Below are positions 9,747 to 18,676 of a stretch of 64,000 bases of DNA, in pieces; positions within the stretch are counted from its first letter, which is position 1, and each line of letters starts with the position of its first letter. The stretch comes from Cognatundibacterium crateris (lineage in GTDB: Bacteria; Pseudomonadota; Gammaproteobacteria; Burkholderiales; Burkholderiaceae_D). Both the position numbers and the translations under genes were made by a program. Under the pieces are notes generated by a model. That model searched no databases. It was not told the origin of the DNA and saw only the letters and a program-made list of their open reading frames with translations. Where the stretch lies: NCBI RefSeq assembly GCF_010078235.1, contig NZ_JAABOS010000002.1, forward strand, positions 186,001 to 250,000. Direction: 5' to 3'.

Positions 9747-10601
9747 TCAGGCCGATGGTCTGGCTTGTGCATACACAGCTCTGGGCAAGGGCTGGGTAAA
9801 GCTGTATGTGACCGGCAGTTCCGCGGCCGGGATATCGAATAAAAAGCCTTGTACCAGGTAGGGGCTGGCTGTGCCATGGCTGTTTTGCAGTGCTTCGAAT
9901 TTTTCTTGCTGCTCTATGCGTTTGAAGATGACCTGGCATTGCGCACGTTCAGCCTGTTCCAGCAAGCTGATCTGTAATTCAGGCCGGTTCGCTGCATAAA
10001 TATCGATCTTGATCGCATCTGGTCTGACCCGTTGCAGTAAATCGATGGCTTGTTCCAGATTGGCCGCATTTACCCCGACCCGGAAGCCATTGCGGCGGTA
10101 GTTTTCCACTACATGCGCGAGCACCCAACGCTGGCTGGCGGTGGCGGCAGGCATCTGCAAAATGATGTGCTGATGCGGCAATTCCAGCACATCCAGAATA
10201 CGGCGAAATGCCATGCCGTGATTGCCCTCTATCGCGGCCAGTAAACGGCTATGCACACTCAGATACAGATCCAGCTGACGCACCCCGGACTGACGGTAAA
10301 AATTCATGGTATGCAGTAAGCGGCACAAACGATCCAGCTCAACCGACTCTTCATCATTCGCGACAAACTCCAGTAAGCGCCATACATTCAAGCCCTGATC
10401 AGTCGGATCGAAACTGCGTGCATAGGCTTCATAGGCAATCACTTGCTGATCCTGGCCGCTGCGTATCGCCTGAAAAGCAGTGGTCAGACTGGCGTTGAAA
10501 TAGCGTCCGCGTGCGCGTCCCTGTTCATCCAGCCACAACTGGGAATTCGACAGCGCGCTTTGCAAACGGCTCAAATAATGTTGCAGGGTTGGATAATGCA
10601 T
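9747..10601 (-). CDS. Degenerate EAL-domain protein
   Basis: A 284-aa protein that aligns along the EAL phosphodiesterase fold but looks catalytically dead. The EAL position is YEAYAR (Glu about residue 58), KID is kept in IKIDIY, and the closing QGFLFDIP matches the usual QGYLFSKP. The metal-binding DDFGTG loop is replaced by VGVNAAN. Such proteins usually bind c-di-GMP or act by protein contact. I chose ATG 10601 because CAGGAG precedes it; an upstream in-frame start at 10640 has no such site. It lies between the sulfate permease operon and an FMN reductase on the same strand, so a link to sulfur metabolism is possible but unproven. Confidence 0.65.
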   Translation of the reverse strand: MHYPTLQHYLSRLQSALSNSQLWLDEQGRARGRYFNASLTTAFQAIRSGQDQQVIAYEAYARSFDPTDQGLNVWRLLEFVANDEESVELDRLCRLLHTMNFYRQSGVRQLDLYLSVHSRLLAAIEGNHGMAFRRILDVLELPHQHIILQMPAATASQRWVLAHVVENYRRNGFRVGVNAANLEQAIDLLQRVRPDAIKIDIYAANRPELQISLLEQAERAQCQVIFKRIEQQEKFEALQNSHGTASPYLVQGFLFDIPAAELPVTYSFTQPLPRAVYAQARPSA

Positions 10602-10812
10602 AAAAATTTCTCCTGTTTTTGCCGTATCACAGGCAGTCACTTTGAATGTTTACGTTTCGTCAGTGATTGCTCAATTGCCTTTACCCGTGTGAAGCACAGG
10701 CATTGTCGGTACGACTCAGATGAGCATACACTTTGCATTTCCGCCTGGAGTCCGCGCGTAGCGCCTGCAGACCGCAGTCAGAATATAGTCAGAAATTGAA
10801 AAGGAATTCAGG

Positions 10813-11409
10813 CTAGGCGCGACAGCGTAATTCTGCGGCGGCGGCACTGCGTGTGGCAGGGCGGGAGAGTTGATATTGGCGCATAGATTCCAGTGCATCA
10901 TGCAGCAGTTCTACACCATTGTGAACGCGCTCAGCGATGACCGGATCGATTTGCAGACCTTCGGTTTCATGCCATTGTATTTGTGCATCCGTAGCATAAA
11001 TACTCGGCAAAATATAGCGTGCCGATAAAGATGCCAGGATAGGACGCAGGCTGTAATCCAGTGCCAGCATATGCGATTGCGAACCCGCAGTTGCGATAGG
11101 CAGTACGACTTTTCCAGCCAGCCCATCCTGCGGTAATACGTCCAGAAAAGATTTCAGCAAACCGCTGTAGGACGCTTTATAAATCGGGGTGGCAATCACG
11201 ACTGCCTCTGCCTTTGCGAGTAGCTGGCGCGCTGCCAGCAATTCCGGATCGCTAAAATCGGCGTTGAACAGCGCCTGTACCGGCAATTCACGAATCGGCA
11301 CACTGACAGTACGCTGTCCGTAAGCATTGAGCCTTTCGCCCACATAATCCAGTAGCCGGGCCGAACGCGAAGGCGTCACCGGGCTGCCAGAGAGTAATAA
11401 CACGCTCAT
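10813..11409 (-). CDS. ssuE: SsuE-like NADPH-dependent FMN reductase
   Basis: A flavodoxin-fold FMN reductase of 198 aa, close to SsuE (191 aa). The FMN phosphate loop is LSGSPVTPSRSARLL near the N-terminus, and the second loop ATPIYKASYSGLLKSFLDVLP is the SsuE hallmark. It would supply FMNH2 to a sulfonate monooxygenase, fitting its position between two sulfate-transport genes. No ssuD monooxygenase is present here, so the partner is elsewhere or different. ATG 11409 has an AAGGAGA ribosome-binding site. An upstream in-frame start would lie inside the adjacent inverted-repeat element. Confidence 0.82.
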   Translation of the reverse strand: MSVLLLSGSPVTPSRSARLLDYVGERLNAYGQRTVSVPIRELPVQALFNADFSDPELLAARQLLAKAEAVVIATPIYKASYSGLLKSFLDVLPQDGLAGKVVLPIATAGSQSHMLALDYSLRPILASLSARYILPSIYATDAQIQWHETEGLQIDPVIAERVHNGVELLHDALESMRQYQLSRPATRSAAAAELRCRA

Positions 11410-11429
11410 CACATCTCCTTCATCAAGGT

Positions 11430-11633
11430 TAGGACTGACGCAAAATTGTCCCGGCAAGGCTAAAACTCCTTTGGTGCTTTAGGAAACATCGCTGGTAAGC
11501 GATGTTCGTTTCGCCAGCAGGCAACATGTTGCCTGAAACCCTGGCTACACCATGGTGACGCAGGCAGTACAAGCTGTACAAGCCATACGAAGGGGAGCCA
11601 TAACGCCGCTGGGGCGGTTTTTCGTGAGTCCTA
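11430..11633. repeat. MITE-like inverted-repeat element, copy B (long)
   Basis: A 204-bp element bounded by TAGGACTGACGCAAAATTG on the left and GGTTTTTCGTGAGTCCTA on the right. Its ends and right half match the 104-bp copies. The interior carries about 100 extra bases with two small hairpins, ACATCGCTGGTAAGCGATGT and CAGGCAACATGTTGCCTG. It has no coding capacity. It sits 20 bp upstream of the FMN reductase start, within that gene's probable promoter or leader. The flanking TA at both ends fits a TA target duplication. Confidence 0.8.
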
Positions 11634-11698
11634 AAGGAAAAGAATTCAGGCGACGCTGTTGCGTGGCGCACACCCGTTTTCCATGTCGCTCACTTCAT

Positions 11699-11726
11699 GT
11701 GTGCAGGCAGACTGCTGCCTGCACAC
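11699..11726 (-). terminator. Perfect hairpin after the sulfate-binding-protein gene
   Basis: A perfect 12-bp stem, GTGTGCAGGCAG with CTGCCTGCACAC, and an ACTG loop start 9 bp after the stop codon. On the gene's strand no U-run follows, so it may stabilise the mRNA end rather than terminate it. Confidence 0.55.
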
Positions 11727-11734
11727 TTTTACTA

Positions 11735-12763
11735 TTAACGCTTACCTGGCTGATATATCTGATCGAAAATACCGCCATCTGCGAAATGGGTTTTCTGCGC
11801 TTTAGTCCAGCCGCCGAACACATCATCAATCGTGAACAACTTCACACTCGGGAATTGCGCTGCATATTTTTTCGTCGCTTTTTCTGTGGTCGGACGATAG
11901 TAGTGTTTAGCAATCGCGTCCTGACCTTCATCGCTGTACAGATACTGCAGATAAGCTTCTGCGACTTTGCGGGTACCGCGCCGGTCAACCACTTTATCCA
12001 CTACGGATACCGCCGGTTCGGCCAGAATACTGGTGGAAGGCACAACGATTTCTACCTTGTCCGGACCCAGTTCCTTGATCGCTAACAGCGCTTCATTTTC
12101 CCAGGCCAGCAACACATCACCGATGCCGCGTTCTACGAAGGTGGTGGTGGCACCACGTGCGCCGGAATCGAGTACCGGTACGTTTTTATATAGTTTGCTC
12201 AGGAACTCTTTAGCACTCGCTTCGGAGCCGCCCGGTTGTTTCAGCGCATAGCCCCAGGCTGCCAGATGATTCCAGCGTGCGCCGCCGGAAGTTTTAGGAT
12301 TAGGTGTGATAACTGCCACACCCGGTTTCACCACATCATTCCAGTCTTTAATCGCTTTCGGATTGCCTTTACGCACCAGGAATACGATGGTGGATGTGTA
12401 AGGCGAGGCATTGTGTGGCAAACGTTTTTGCCAGTTTTTATCGAGCAGATTTTTTTCCGCCAGCGCATCGGTGTCATAAGCCAGAGCCAGCGTGGCGACA
12501 TCGGCATCGAGCCCGTCTATCACGGCACGCGCCTGTTTGCCGGAACCGCCATGTGATTGTTTGATGGTGACTTTATCACCGGTTTTAGCCTGCCATTGTT
12601 TGGCAAACGCCTGATTGATATCCTGATACAGCTCACGGGTAGGATCATAGGAGACGTTTAACAAAGAGATATCGGCGGCCTGCGCTGTCGCGCTCAGCCC
12701 CAGTGCTGAACTCAGTACGACACCAGTTGCCAGTATTGCCCGGGAAAATCGAGTAGTGATCAT
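11735..12763 (-). CDS. sbp: Periplasmic sulfate-binding protein
   Basis: The solute-binding subunit (342 aa) of the sulfate ABC importer. A Sec signal peptide ends around [13 protein letters not shown]. The mature protein starts with the Sbp pattern [13 protein letters not shown] and has [15 protein letters not shown], the anion-binding loop, and [21 protein letters not shown] chose ATG 12763 because GGAAGG lies upstream; an in-frame ATG at 12778 overlaps that site. It is unlinked from cysTWA by two genes but shares an upstream motif. CysP (thiosulfate) is a close alternative. Confidence 0.93.
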   Translation of the reverse strand: MITTRFSRAILATGVVLSSALGLSATAQAADISLLNVSYDPTRELYQDINQAFAKQWQAKTGDKVTIKQSHGGSGKQARAVIDGLDADVATLALAYDTDALAEKNLLDKNWQKRLPHNASPYTSTIVFLVRKGNPKAIKDWNDVVKPGVAVITPNPKTSGGARWNHLAAWGYALKQPGGSEASAKEFLSKLYKNVPVLDSGARGATTTFVERGIGDVLLAWENEALLAIKELGPDKVEIVVPSTSILAEPAVSVVDKVVDRRGTRKVAEAYLQYLYSDEGQDAIAKHYYRPTTEKATKKYAAQFPSVKLFTIDDVFGGWTKAQKTHFADGGIFDQIYQPGKR

Positions 12764-12827
12764 GCTTAAACCTTCCATTTCGTCTTTAAGGGGTGATTCG
12801 TCAATAAATCCAGCTTAAAGTCAGGCT

Positions 12828-12858
12828 ATATATTTGAAAACTAAGATTTTTGATTTTC
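12828..12858 (-). promoter_or_regulatory. Candidate CysB box upstream of sbp
   Basis: An AT-rich motif, ATATATTTGAAAAC followed by a T-run and TGATTTTC, 65-95 bp upstream of the sbp start. It matches the motif at 9666-9695 before cysT with only a few differences. The binding factor is inferred. Confidence 0.38.
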
Positions 12859-13043
12859 AATATTCAAATTTCACATAAAGGAACGCACGGCACAAAATCC
12901 GTGGCTCGGCTACACTAAGCCGTTTTTGATTTCTATCCGCACCGATGCCATATTCAGCTTGTGCACTCCGCATCTGGTCTGGCTGGCAAGCAGGAGCCAT
13001 AAGACCGCGCTTGCGGTCATACATCTTTATCCAGGAGTTCGCC

Positions 13044-13604
13044 ATGTTGCTACGTACACAGTTGCTCGCTATCAGTTTCGCCGGACTCAGTCTGGCGAGC
13101 GGCTATGCCAGCGCACAGGATGCCTGCCCGGCAGTGCTGAAACACAGTTTTAACCGCTTGCAGGATGATGCGCCTCAGGACTTATGCCAGTACAAAGGCA
13201 AAGTGGCGCTGGTCGTGAATACCGCCAGTTATTGCGGCTTCACCAAGCAATATGAAGGGCTGGAAAAGATGTTTGCCAAATACAGCGATAAGGGTCTGGT
13301 GGTGCTGGGTTTTCCATCGAATGATTTCGGTAAACAAGAGCCGGGTAACAGCAAGGAAATCGCGGATTTTTGCTTTAACACCTATGGCGTGAAATTCCCC
13401 ATGTTTGCTAAAACCGCAGTGAGTGGTAAGGATATCAATCCCTTCTATGCCGAACTAGTCAAAGCCACCGGCACCACCCCGAAATGGAATTTCTATAAAT
13501 ACCTGATCGACCGCAAAGGCAATGTGGTCGCAGCTTACTCCAGCATGACGACACCGGATGATAAGAAACTGGTGGCCGATATTGAGAAGGCGCTGGCGCA
13601 GTAA
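13044..13604 (+). CDS. Exported glutathione peroxidase family protein
   Basis: A thiol peroxidase of the GPx family (186 aa) that reduces hydroperoxides using glutathione or thioredoxin. The first about 25 residues form a Sec signal peptide (LLAISFAGLSLASGYASAQ), so it probably acts in the periplasm, unlike cytosolic BtuE. The active-site segment NTASYCGFTKQYEGLE has Cys in place of selenocysteine. FPSNDFGKQEPG and WNFYKYLID supply the rest of the catalytic set. ATG 13044 has CAGGAG in front; an in-frame ATG at 12945 would add an unlikely leader. It is monocistronic, with a strong terminator. Confidence 0.88.
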   Translation: MLLRTQLLAISFAGLSLASGYASAQDACPAVLKHSFNRLQDDAPQDLCQYKGKVALVVNTASYCGFTKQYEGLEKMFAKYSDKGLVVLGFPSNDFGKQEPGNSKEIADFCFNTYGVKFPMFAKTAVSGKDINPFYAELVKATGTTPKWNFYKYLIDRKGNVVAAYSSMTTPDDKKLVADIEKALAQ

Positions 13605-13641
13605 TCTTCACGCAAGCTACAGGCTCAACACCCTGCAAAAA

Positions 13642-13668
13642 ATAAACCCTGCTACGGCAGGGTTTATT
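13642..13668. terminator. Bidirectional intrinsic terminator (gpx / tetR)
   Basis: A perfect 11-bp stem, ATAAACCCTGC with GCAGGGTTTAT, and a TACG loop, 38 bp after the glutathione peroxidase stop. It sits between convergent genes and could serve both. Confidence 0.8.
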
Positions 13669-13716
13669 ATTTCAGTACCACGCAAATCAGCCCAAACTTT
13701 TTACACTGCGCTGCGC

Positions 13717-14355
13717 TCAAAACTGCGCACGCGCCTGTTCTGATAAAAATCCACCAATGGTCGCATGCACCATCGCATCTACGATTTGTTCATGGCTGAG
13801 TTTTTTATCCCTGAGCAGGAATTCCATGGTGGGATCACAGGCGCGGGAATACAGGGTGTAGACCAGCACATCATCCGGCACCAACGGTGTCAGCGCGCCC
13901 TGTTCGCGCGCACGCGCCACCATGGCATGAAAGCGCTTATGCACTTTCAGCGCCACCATCACGTATTCCAGGTTCAACATCAGACTGCGCTGCAAGGTCA
14001 GGCTGGTCGAAGGTAAATGCGGCACGCCGCCTTGCAGCCGCAATCTGAGTGACCAGGCCAGGATATGCCGTATCTGCGCCAGCGCTGGTAAGTCGGCGGA
14101 CAGACCATCGAGCTCGGCCACGATGGCATTCAACAAGCGGGTCAGCGCTGCGGCCGCCAGCTTTTCTTTTGAAGAGAAATGTTTATACAGGCTGCCTTTG
14201 GCAATTCCCACCGCATCGGCCACATCATCCATGGTCATCAGGTCATAGCCTTTTTCCGATAACAAGCGATTCACGGCATCGATGATGGCCTCTTCACGCG
14301 CATCAAACTGTTGTTTTTTAAAGGGAATTTTTATCTGCATGATATTTTTCTGCAC
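13717..14355 (-). CDS. TetR family transcriptional regulator
   Basis: A TetR-type repressor of about 212 aa. The N-terminal HTH (MTMDDVADAVGIAKGSLYKHFSSKEKL, written here only as its start MTMDDVADAVG and end YKHFSSKEKL) lies at about residues 40-66. The ligand domain is unassigned. The gene is divergent from the seven-gene lipid operon beginning at 14592, so it is the natural candidate regulator of that operon. A second in-frame ATG five codons on (14340) is an alternative start. Confidence 0.85.
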   Translation of the reverse strand: MQKNIMQIKIPFKKQQFDAREEAIIDAVNRLLSEKGYDLMTMDDVADAVGIAKGSLYKHFSSKEKLAAAALTRLLNAIVAELDGLSADLPALAQIRHILAWSLRLRLQGGVPHLPSTSLTLQRSLMLNLEYVMVALKVHKRFHAMVARAREQGALTPLVPDDVLVYTLYSRACDPTMEFLLRDKKLSHEQIVDAMVHATIGGFLSEQARAQF

Positions 14356-14381
14356 AAAATAAAACTTTGTAGTATATTTTA

Positions 14382-14395
14382 TGACTGATGAGTCA
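14382..14395. promoter_or_regulatory. Candidate TetR operator
   Basis: The interrupted palindrome TGACT-GATG-AGTCA lies 27-40 bp upstream of the tetR start in the divergent promoter region with the flavoprotein operon. Its size and placement suit a TetR dimer. No experiment or consensus supports it directly. Confidence 0.35.
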
Positions 14396-14591
14396 CGTTT
14401 TGAAATTGATGGTCACATTTTACTCCAGAGCGGCTGCAAGCACAGGAAAACCGGCGTAAAACTGTGAAAAAAAAAGATATCCCGAGTGATGCAGGTGCGA
14501 ATAACAACGTTCCTGCAAGAAATAACTGCAATGCAAACTAAGCGTCACATCAAGGTGTGATAATGAAACTTCAACAACGATCTCTGCCCCT

Positions 14592-15902
14592 ATGAAAATC
14601 GCTGTCATCGGTTCCGGCATCTCCGGCTTGTCTTGCGCCTACGAATTGTCCAAGGCAAAACTTGCAGTCAAACCTGAGGTGAGCCTGTTTGAGGCGAACG
14701 ATTATTTTGGCGGACATACGCATACCGTCGATGTCAGCCTGGAAGGCAAAAGCTTTGGCGTCGATACCGGCTTCCTGGTGTTTAATCACAAAACCTATCC
14801 AAATCTGGTGCGGCTGTTTCAGGATTTGCAGATAGAGACAGTGGCGACTGATATGTCGTTCTCGGTCAAAATGCCGCAAGGCAAACGCTTGCTGGAGTGG
14901 GCGGGCGCCAATCTGGATACTGTGTTTGCACAGCGCAGAAATCTGTTCAATCCTGGCTTCCTGCGCATGTTGCGCGATATTCTGCGCTTCAATCAGCAAA
15001 CGACTGCAATGGCCCAGTCGGCCAGCCAGCAGGAATTCCACACACCGTTGGGACAGTTCCTGGATCAGCATCGTTACAGCGACGAATTCCGGAACTGGTA
15101 TCTGCTGCCGATGGCGGCCTGCATCTGGTCCTGCCCCACCGAAACCATGATGGCGTTTCCGCTGTCTTCCTTTGTCAATTTCTGCCATAACCACGGTTTG
15201 CTGCAAGTGAATGACAGGCCGCAATGGCAAACCGTCAAAGGCGGTGCGCGCCAGTATGTAGAAAAAATGCTGCCTGTGATCAGCCACAGCTATCTGAAAA
15301 CGCCGGTCCATGCGGTGTATCAAAATGCGCAGCGCAGCTGGATCGTTGAATCAACACGCGGTATAGAAACCTTTGATCAGGTTGTATTTGCCTGCCACAG
15401 CGACCAGACCCTGGCCTTGCTGAAAGATGCCAGCAGCGCAGAGCGCAGTGTCTTGTCGGCGGTTGGCTATCAGCCAAATCACGCAGTGCTGCACACCGAC
15501 GCGAGCTTCCTGCCGACACGCCGCAAAGCCTGGTCGGCCTGGAATTATGAAAGCGAAAATGGGGCGGAGCCACGTGTTTGCGTACACTATCTGATCAATC
15601 AATTGCAACCGCTACCTTGTCAGACACCGGTCATCGTGACACTGAATCCGATTCGCGAACCCGCCGCTGACAAAGTGCTGGCGCGCTATGACTATGCACA
15701 TCCGGTATTTGACAGCAAAGCCGTTGCTGCACAACAGGCGCTGACGCAGTTACAAGGTCAGCGGTCAGCCTGGTTTGCCGGTGCCTGGACCGGTTACGGC
15801 TTCCATGAAGATGGCTTGAAATCGGGACTGTTTGTGGCGAAAAACATCCTGGCACGCGCCGCTTCTTCCGAAACTGGCGAAACCTGGTCGGCCGCAGCCT
15901 GA
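14592..15902 (+). CDS. FAD-dependent amine-oxidase-like oxidoreductase of lipid operon
   Basis: A flavoprotein of 436 aa. The N-terminal Rossmann motif GSGISGLSCAYEL (residues 7-19) and EANDYFGGHTHTVDV bind FAD; the C-terminal AGAWTGYGFHEDGLKSG closes the FAD site. This subfamily is nearly always encoded with a DUF1365 protein and a cyclopropane-synthase-like methyltransferase, as here. In Rhodobacter sphaeroides a flavoprotein and a methyltransferase of these kinds make furan fatty acids, so a role oxidising methylated acyl chains in membrane lipids is plausible but inferred. It is the first gene of the operon, 236 bp from the divergent tetR. Confidence 0.82.
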   Translation: MKIAVIGSGISGLSCAYELSKAKLAVKPEVSLFEANDYFGGHTHTVDVSLEGKSFGVDTGFLVFNHKTYPNLVRLFQDLQIETVATDMSFSVKMPQGKRLLEWAGANLDTVFAQRRNLFNPGFLRMLRDILRFNQQTTAMAQSASQQEFHTPLGQFLDQHRYSDEFRNWYLLPMAACIWSCPTETMMAFPLSSFVNFCHNHGLLQVNDRPQWQTVKGGARQYVEKMLPVISHSYLKTPVHAVYQNAQRSWIVESTRGIETFDQVVFACHSDQTLALLKDASSAERSVLSAVGYQPNHAVLHTDASFLPTRRKAWSAWNYESENGAEPRVCVHYLINQLQPLPCQTPVIVTLNPIREPAADKVLARYDYAHPVFDSKAVAAQQALTQLQGQRSAWFAGAWTGYGFHEDGLKSGLFVAKNILARAASSETGETWSAAA

Positions 15903-15910
15903 ATCTGACT

Positions 15911-16768
15911 ATGGATAACGCACACACCACAACAAACCACAGCGCGCGTCAGATAGAACTGTGCCGCGGTGTAGTGATCCATCAGCGCTTGCGTCCTGCC
16001 GTGCATGCCTTCCGTTACGGCGTGTTTTTTCTGCGCATACCGCTGCAAAATCTGGAACAGCAAAGCGCAGACACCGGTTGTCGCCTGTTCTCACTCAACC
16101 GCTGGAATTGCCTGTCGTTTTACAGCCGCGATCACGGCGATGGTCAGGGTGCCTTGCTGACCTGGGCGCAGCAGATACTGCATGCGCATGGCGTACATGA
16201 TGCCGATGGCGAGATCGTGCTGCAATGCTTCCCGCGTGTATTCGGTTATGTGTTTAACCCAGTCTCATTCTGGTTTTGTCACCGTCAGGACGGCACACTG
16301 CGCGCGATTCTGTGCGAAGTGAATAACACCTTCGGAGAAAAGCATATCTACTTACTGGCACAGGAGTCGGCGTTGACGAATGGCCAGGAAAGTCAGGCTG
16401 AAAAAGTATTCCATGTGTCGCCATTCTGCGAAGTGGAGGGACGCTACCGCTTCCGTTTCCTGCACCGTCACCCAACACAGCACACTCAGAACGCGGATAA
16501 CACACAGCGCACAGATAGCGTACAGACCGCTGCGCGTTATCTGGCGAAAATCGATTATGACGATGCCGCTGGCCCCTTACTGCTGACCAGCGTATCCGGT
16601 CAGGCCGGGCCACTCAGTGACCGCCGCATCGCCTTTGTCATGCTGCGCTATCCGCTGATGACTTTAGCCGTCATGTGGCGTATCCACTGGCAGGCATTGC
16701 GTCTGTGGATGAAGCGCGTTCCTTTTTTTACTAAACCCAGCCCACCCCAACAAGAGGTCAGCCGATGA
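15911..16768 (+). CDS. DUF1365 family protein
   Basis: A DUF1365 protein of 285 aa with the family signature FNPVSFWFC near residue 115, then CEVNNTFGEKHIYLL and KVFHVSPF. No catalytic mechanism is established for the family. It begins 8 bp after the flavoprotein gene and its stop overlaps the next start by 4 bp (ATGA), so all three products are made together. Its constant pairing with the flavoprotein and methyltransferase points to fatty-acid modification. A charged insert rich in Thr and Gln near residue 195 is not typical. Confidence 0.85.
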   Translation: MDNAHTTTNHSARQIELCRGVVIHQRLRPAVHAFRYGVFFLRIPLQNLEQQSADTGCRLFSLNRWNCLSFYSRDHGDGQGALLTWAQQILHAHGVHDADGEIVLQCFPRVFGYVFNPVSFWFCHRQDGTLRAILCEVNNTFGEKHIYLLAQESALTNGQESQAEKVFHVSPFCEVEGRYRFRFLHRHPTQHTQNADNTQRTDSVQTAARYLAKIDYDDAAGPLLLTSVSGQAGPLSDRRIAFVMLRYPLMTLAVMWRIHWQALRLWMKRVPFFTKPSPPQQEVSR

Positions 16769-18009
16769 GCAGTCTACACCCCACCCTGTCCAGCGCAAAC
16801 CAGGCCATCGCCCATTTGGATACCAGCCACTTTCCGGCTGAAATGCGTATCGTACTGAACCTGTTGAGCAAGCTGGAGCAAGGCAGCCTGACCTTGCATT
16901 TCCCCGATGGGCAGAGCGCCTGTTTTGGACGTGCCGATGATGGCAACCGGCATGTGCAACTGCATATGCATGACTGGCAAATGATACGTTCTGTGTTGAA
17001 GTCAGGCGATATCGGTTTTGCCGAAAGTTTTATCGCCGGACACTGGAACAGCCCAAACCTGGTCGGTCTGATCGAGCTGATCACGCGTAACCGGGCGCAG
17101 CTGGAATCGGTGATTTACGGTACCTGGTGGGGCAGCCTGCTGTATCGCATCAAGCATCTGTTCAACCGCAATTCACGCACCGGCAGCAAGAAAAATATTC
17201 ATGCGCATTACGATATAGGGAATGATTTTTACCGGCTGTGGCTGGATCCTTCCATGACCTATTCCAGTGCCTTGTTCGATGGCGATCAGGTCGGCAATCT
17301 GCATGATGCACAACTCATGAAATACCGCCGTATTCTGAATCAGCTGCAATTACCAGCTTCTGCCAAGGTGCTGGAAATCGGCTGTGGCTGGGGTGGTTTT
17401 GCTGAAATGGCGACGCGTGAAGCCGGTGCCCACGTGACCGGGCTGACACTCTCTACCGAGCAATTGCATTTCGCGCGCGAGCGGCTGCAGCGTGCCGGAC
17501 TGCACGCGCAAAGCGATCTGCAAATACTTGATTACCGCGATGTGCGCGGCGAGTTTGATGCGATCGCCTCGATAGAAATGTTTGAAGCGGTGGGCGAACA
17601 ATACTGGCCTTCGTATTTCGCCTGCCTGCAACGTAACCTGAAGCGTGGTGGCCGCGCCTGCATACAAAGCATTACGATTGCCGACGATTTGTTTAGCCGC
17701 TATCGCAACGGCACTGACTTCATCCAACAATATATTTTCCCGGGCGGCATGCTGCCTTCCATCGCACGCTTCCATGCGCTGGCGAAGGAATACGGTCTGG
17801 AGGTGGAAGACACCTTTACCTTCGGGCTGGATTACGCCAGAACCTTACAGGAATGGCGGCTGGCCTTCCTGGAAAAATTACCAGAAATCCGGGCTCAGGG
17901 TTTTGATCAGGCTTTCCTGCGCACCTGGGAATTTTATCTGGTCTATTGCGAAGCCGGATTCCGCGCCGGGAATATCGATGTCGCTCAATTCACGCTACGC
18001 AAACGATGA
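16765..18009 (+). CDS. Cyclopropane-fatty-acid-synthase-like SAM methyltransferase
   Basis: A 414-aa methyltransferase of the CFA synthase family. It has the N-terminal lipid-binding region, HYDIGNDFYRLWLDPSMTYSS and SAM motif VLEIGCGWGGFAE. Compared with E. coli Cfa, the Cys of YSCAYW (C139) is Ser (YSSALF) and the His of LLHTIG (H266) is Gln (IQSITI). The MFE glutamate and the DY tyrosine are kept. Cys139 and His266 help hold the bicarbonate base in true cyclopropane synthases. The protein may therefore methylate an unsaturated acyl chain without ring closure, as UfaM-type enzymes do. It overlaps both neighbours by ATGA. Confidence 0.85.
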   Translation: MSSLHPTLSSANQAIAHLDTSHFPAEMRIVLNLLSKLEQGSLTLHFPDGQSACFGRADDGNRHVQLHMHDWQMIRSVLKSGDIGFAESFIAGHWNSPNLVGLIELITRNRAQLESVIYGTWWGSLLYRIKHLFNRNSRTGSKKNIHAHYDIGNDFYRLWLDPSMTYSSALFDGDQVGNLHDAQLMKYRRILNQLQLPASAKVLEIGCGWGGFAEMATREAGAHVTGLTLSTEQLHFARERLQRAGLHAQSDLQILDYRDVRGEFDAIASIEMFEAVGEQYWPSYFACLQRNLKRGGRACIQSITIADDLFSRYRNGTDFIQQYIFPGGMLPSIARFHALAKEYGLEVEDTFTFGLDYARTLQEWRLAFLEKLPEIRAQGFDQAFLRTWEFYLVYCEAGFRAGNIDVAQFTLRKR

Positions 18010-18638
18010 AACCGCAACCCATACACACTCATCGGCCAGCCTTGCTGCGACGCTGGCTGCAGACTGGATTACTGCTGCTTAGCTGCTTCAGTCCGCTGCA
18101 TGCCAGCGGTCAGACTCAGGCGCAAACTCCAGCGCAGACCCAGACCGAAAGCGCACCATCCCATATCCAGCAAGAATTAGGCAAGGCGCGTCTGTCCGGC
18201 AGCGGCGGCTACCGTTGGTTTGGACTGGCGATTTACCAGGCCAGCCTGTGGACTGGCCCGGAAGGCTGGCGTCCCGATCTGAAACGCTATGCGCTGGATT
18301 TGCGCTATGCGCGCAGTCTGGTCGGTAAAAAGATTGCGCAAGCCAGTCTGGATGAAATGGAAAAACTGCAGGTCGGCACACCGGAAAAACGGCAGCAATG
18401 GCTGGCTACTATGCAGCAGATTTTCCCAGACGTGAAAGAAGGCACGCATATCACCGGCATCTTTGATGGCAGCAACGGAGCGCGCTTTTATCTGGATGGA
18501 AAACTGCTCGCTGAAGTCAAAGACAGCGAATTTGCACAGGCTTTCTTTGCGATCTGGCTGCATCCGAATACCTCCGCACCGGCCTTACGCAAGCAATTAC
18601 TGGCCGGTACTGGCAACAACGCTGGTACTACACCCTGA
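18006..18638 (+). CDS. Exported chalcone-isomerase-like protein
   Basis: A periplasmic protein of about 210 aa in the chalcone isomerase-like family. The signal peptide (LQTGLLLLSCFSPLHASGQ) is followed by a low-complexity Gln/Thr stretch and the domain. Family-typical segments are GGYRWFGLAIYQASLW and LRYARSLVGKKIA. Bacterial members are not flavonoid enzymes; their ligands are thought to be fatty acids. I chose ATG 18006, overlapping the methyltransferase stop by 4 bp; an in-frame ATG at 17946 lies deep inside the preceding gene. Confidence 0.8.
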   Translation: MKPQPIHTHRPALLRRWLQTGLLLLSCFSPLHASGQTQAQTPAQTQTESAPSHIQQELGKARLSGSGGYRWFGLAIYQASLWTGPEGWRPDLKRYALDLRYARSLVGKKIAQASLDEMEKLQVGTPEKRQQWLATMQQIFPDVKEGTHITGIFDGSNGARFYLDGKLLAEVKDSEFAQAFFAIWLHPNTSAPALRKQLLAGTGNNAGTTP

Positions 18639-18676
18639 TTCTGAACACGCTCACTGACTGGCTGAAGGAAACGCAC

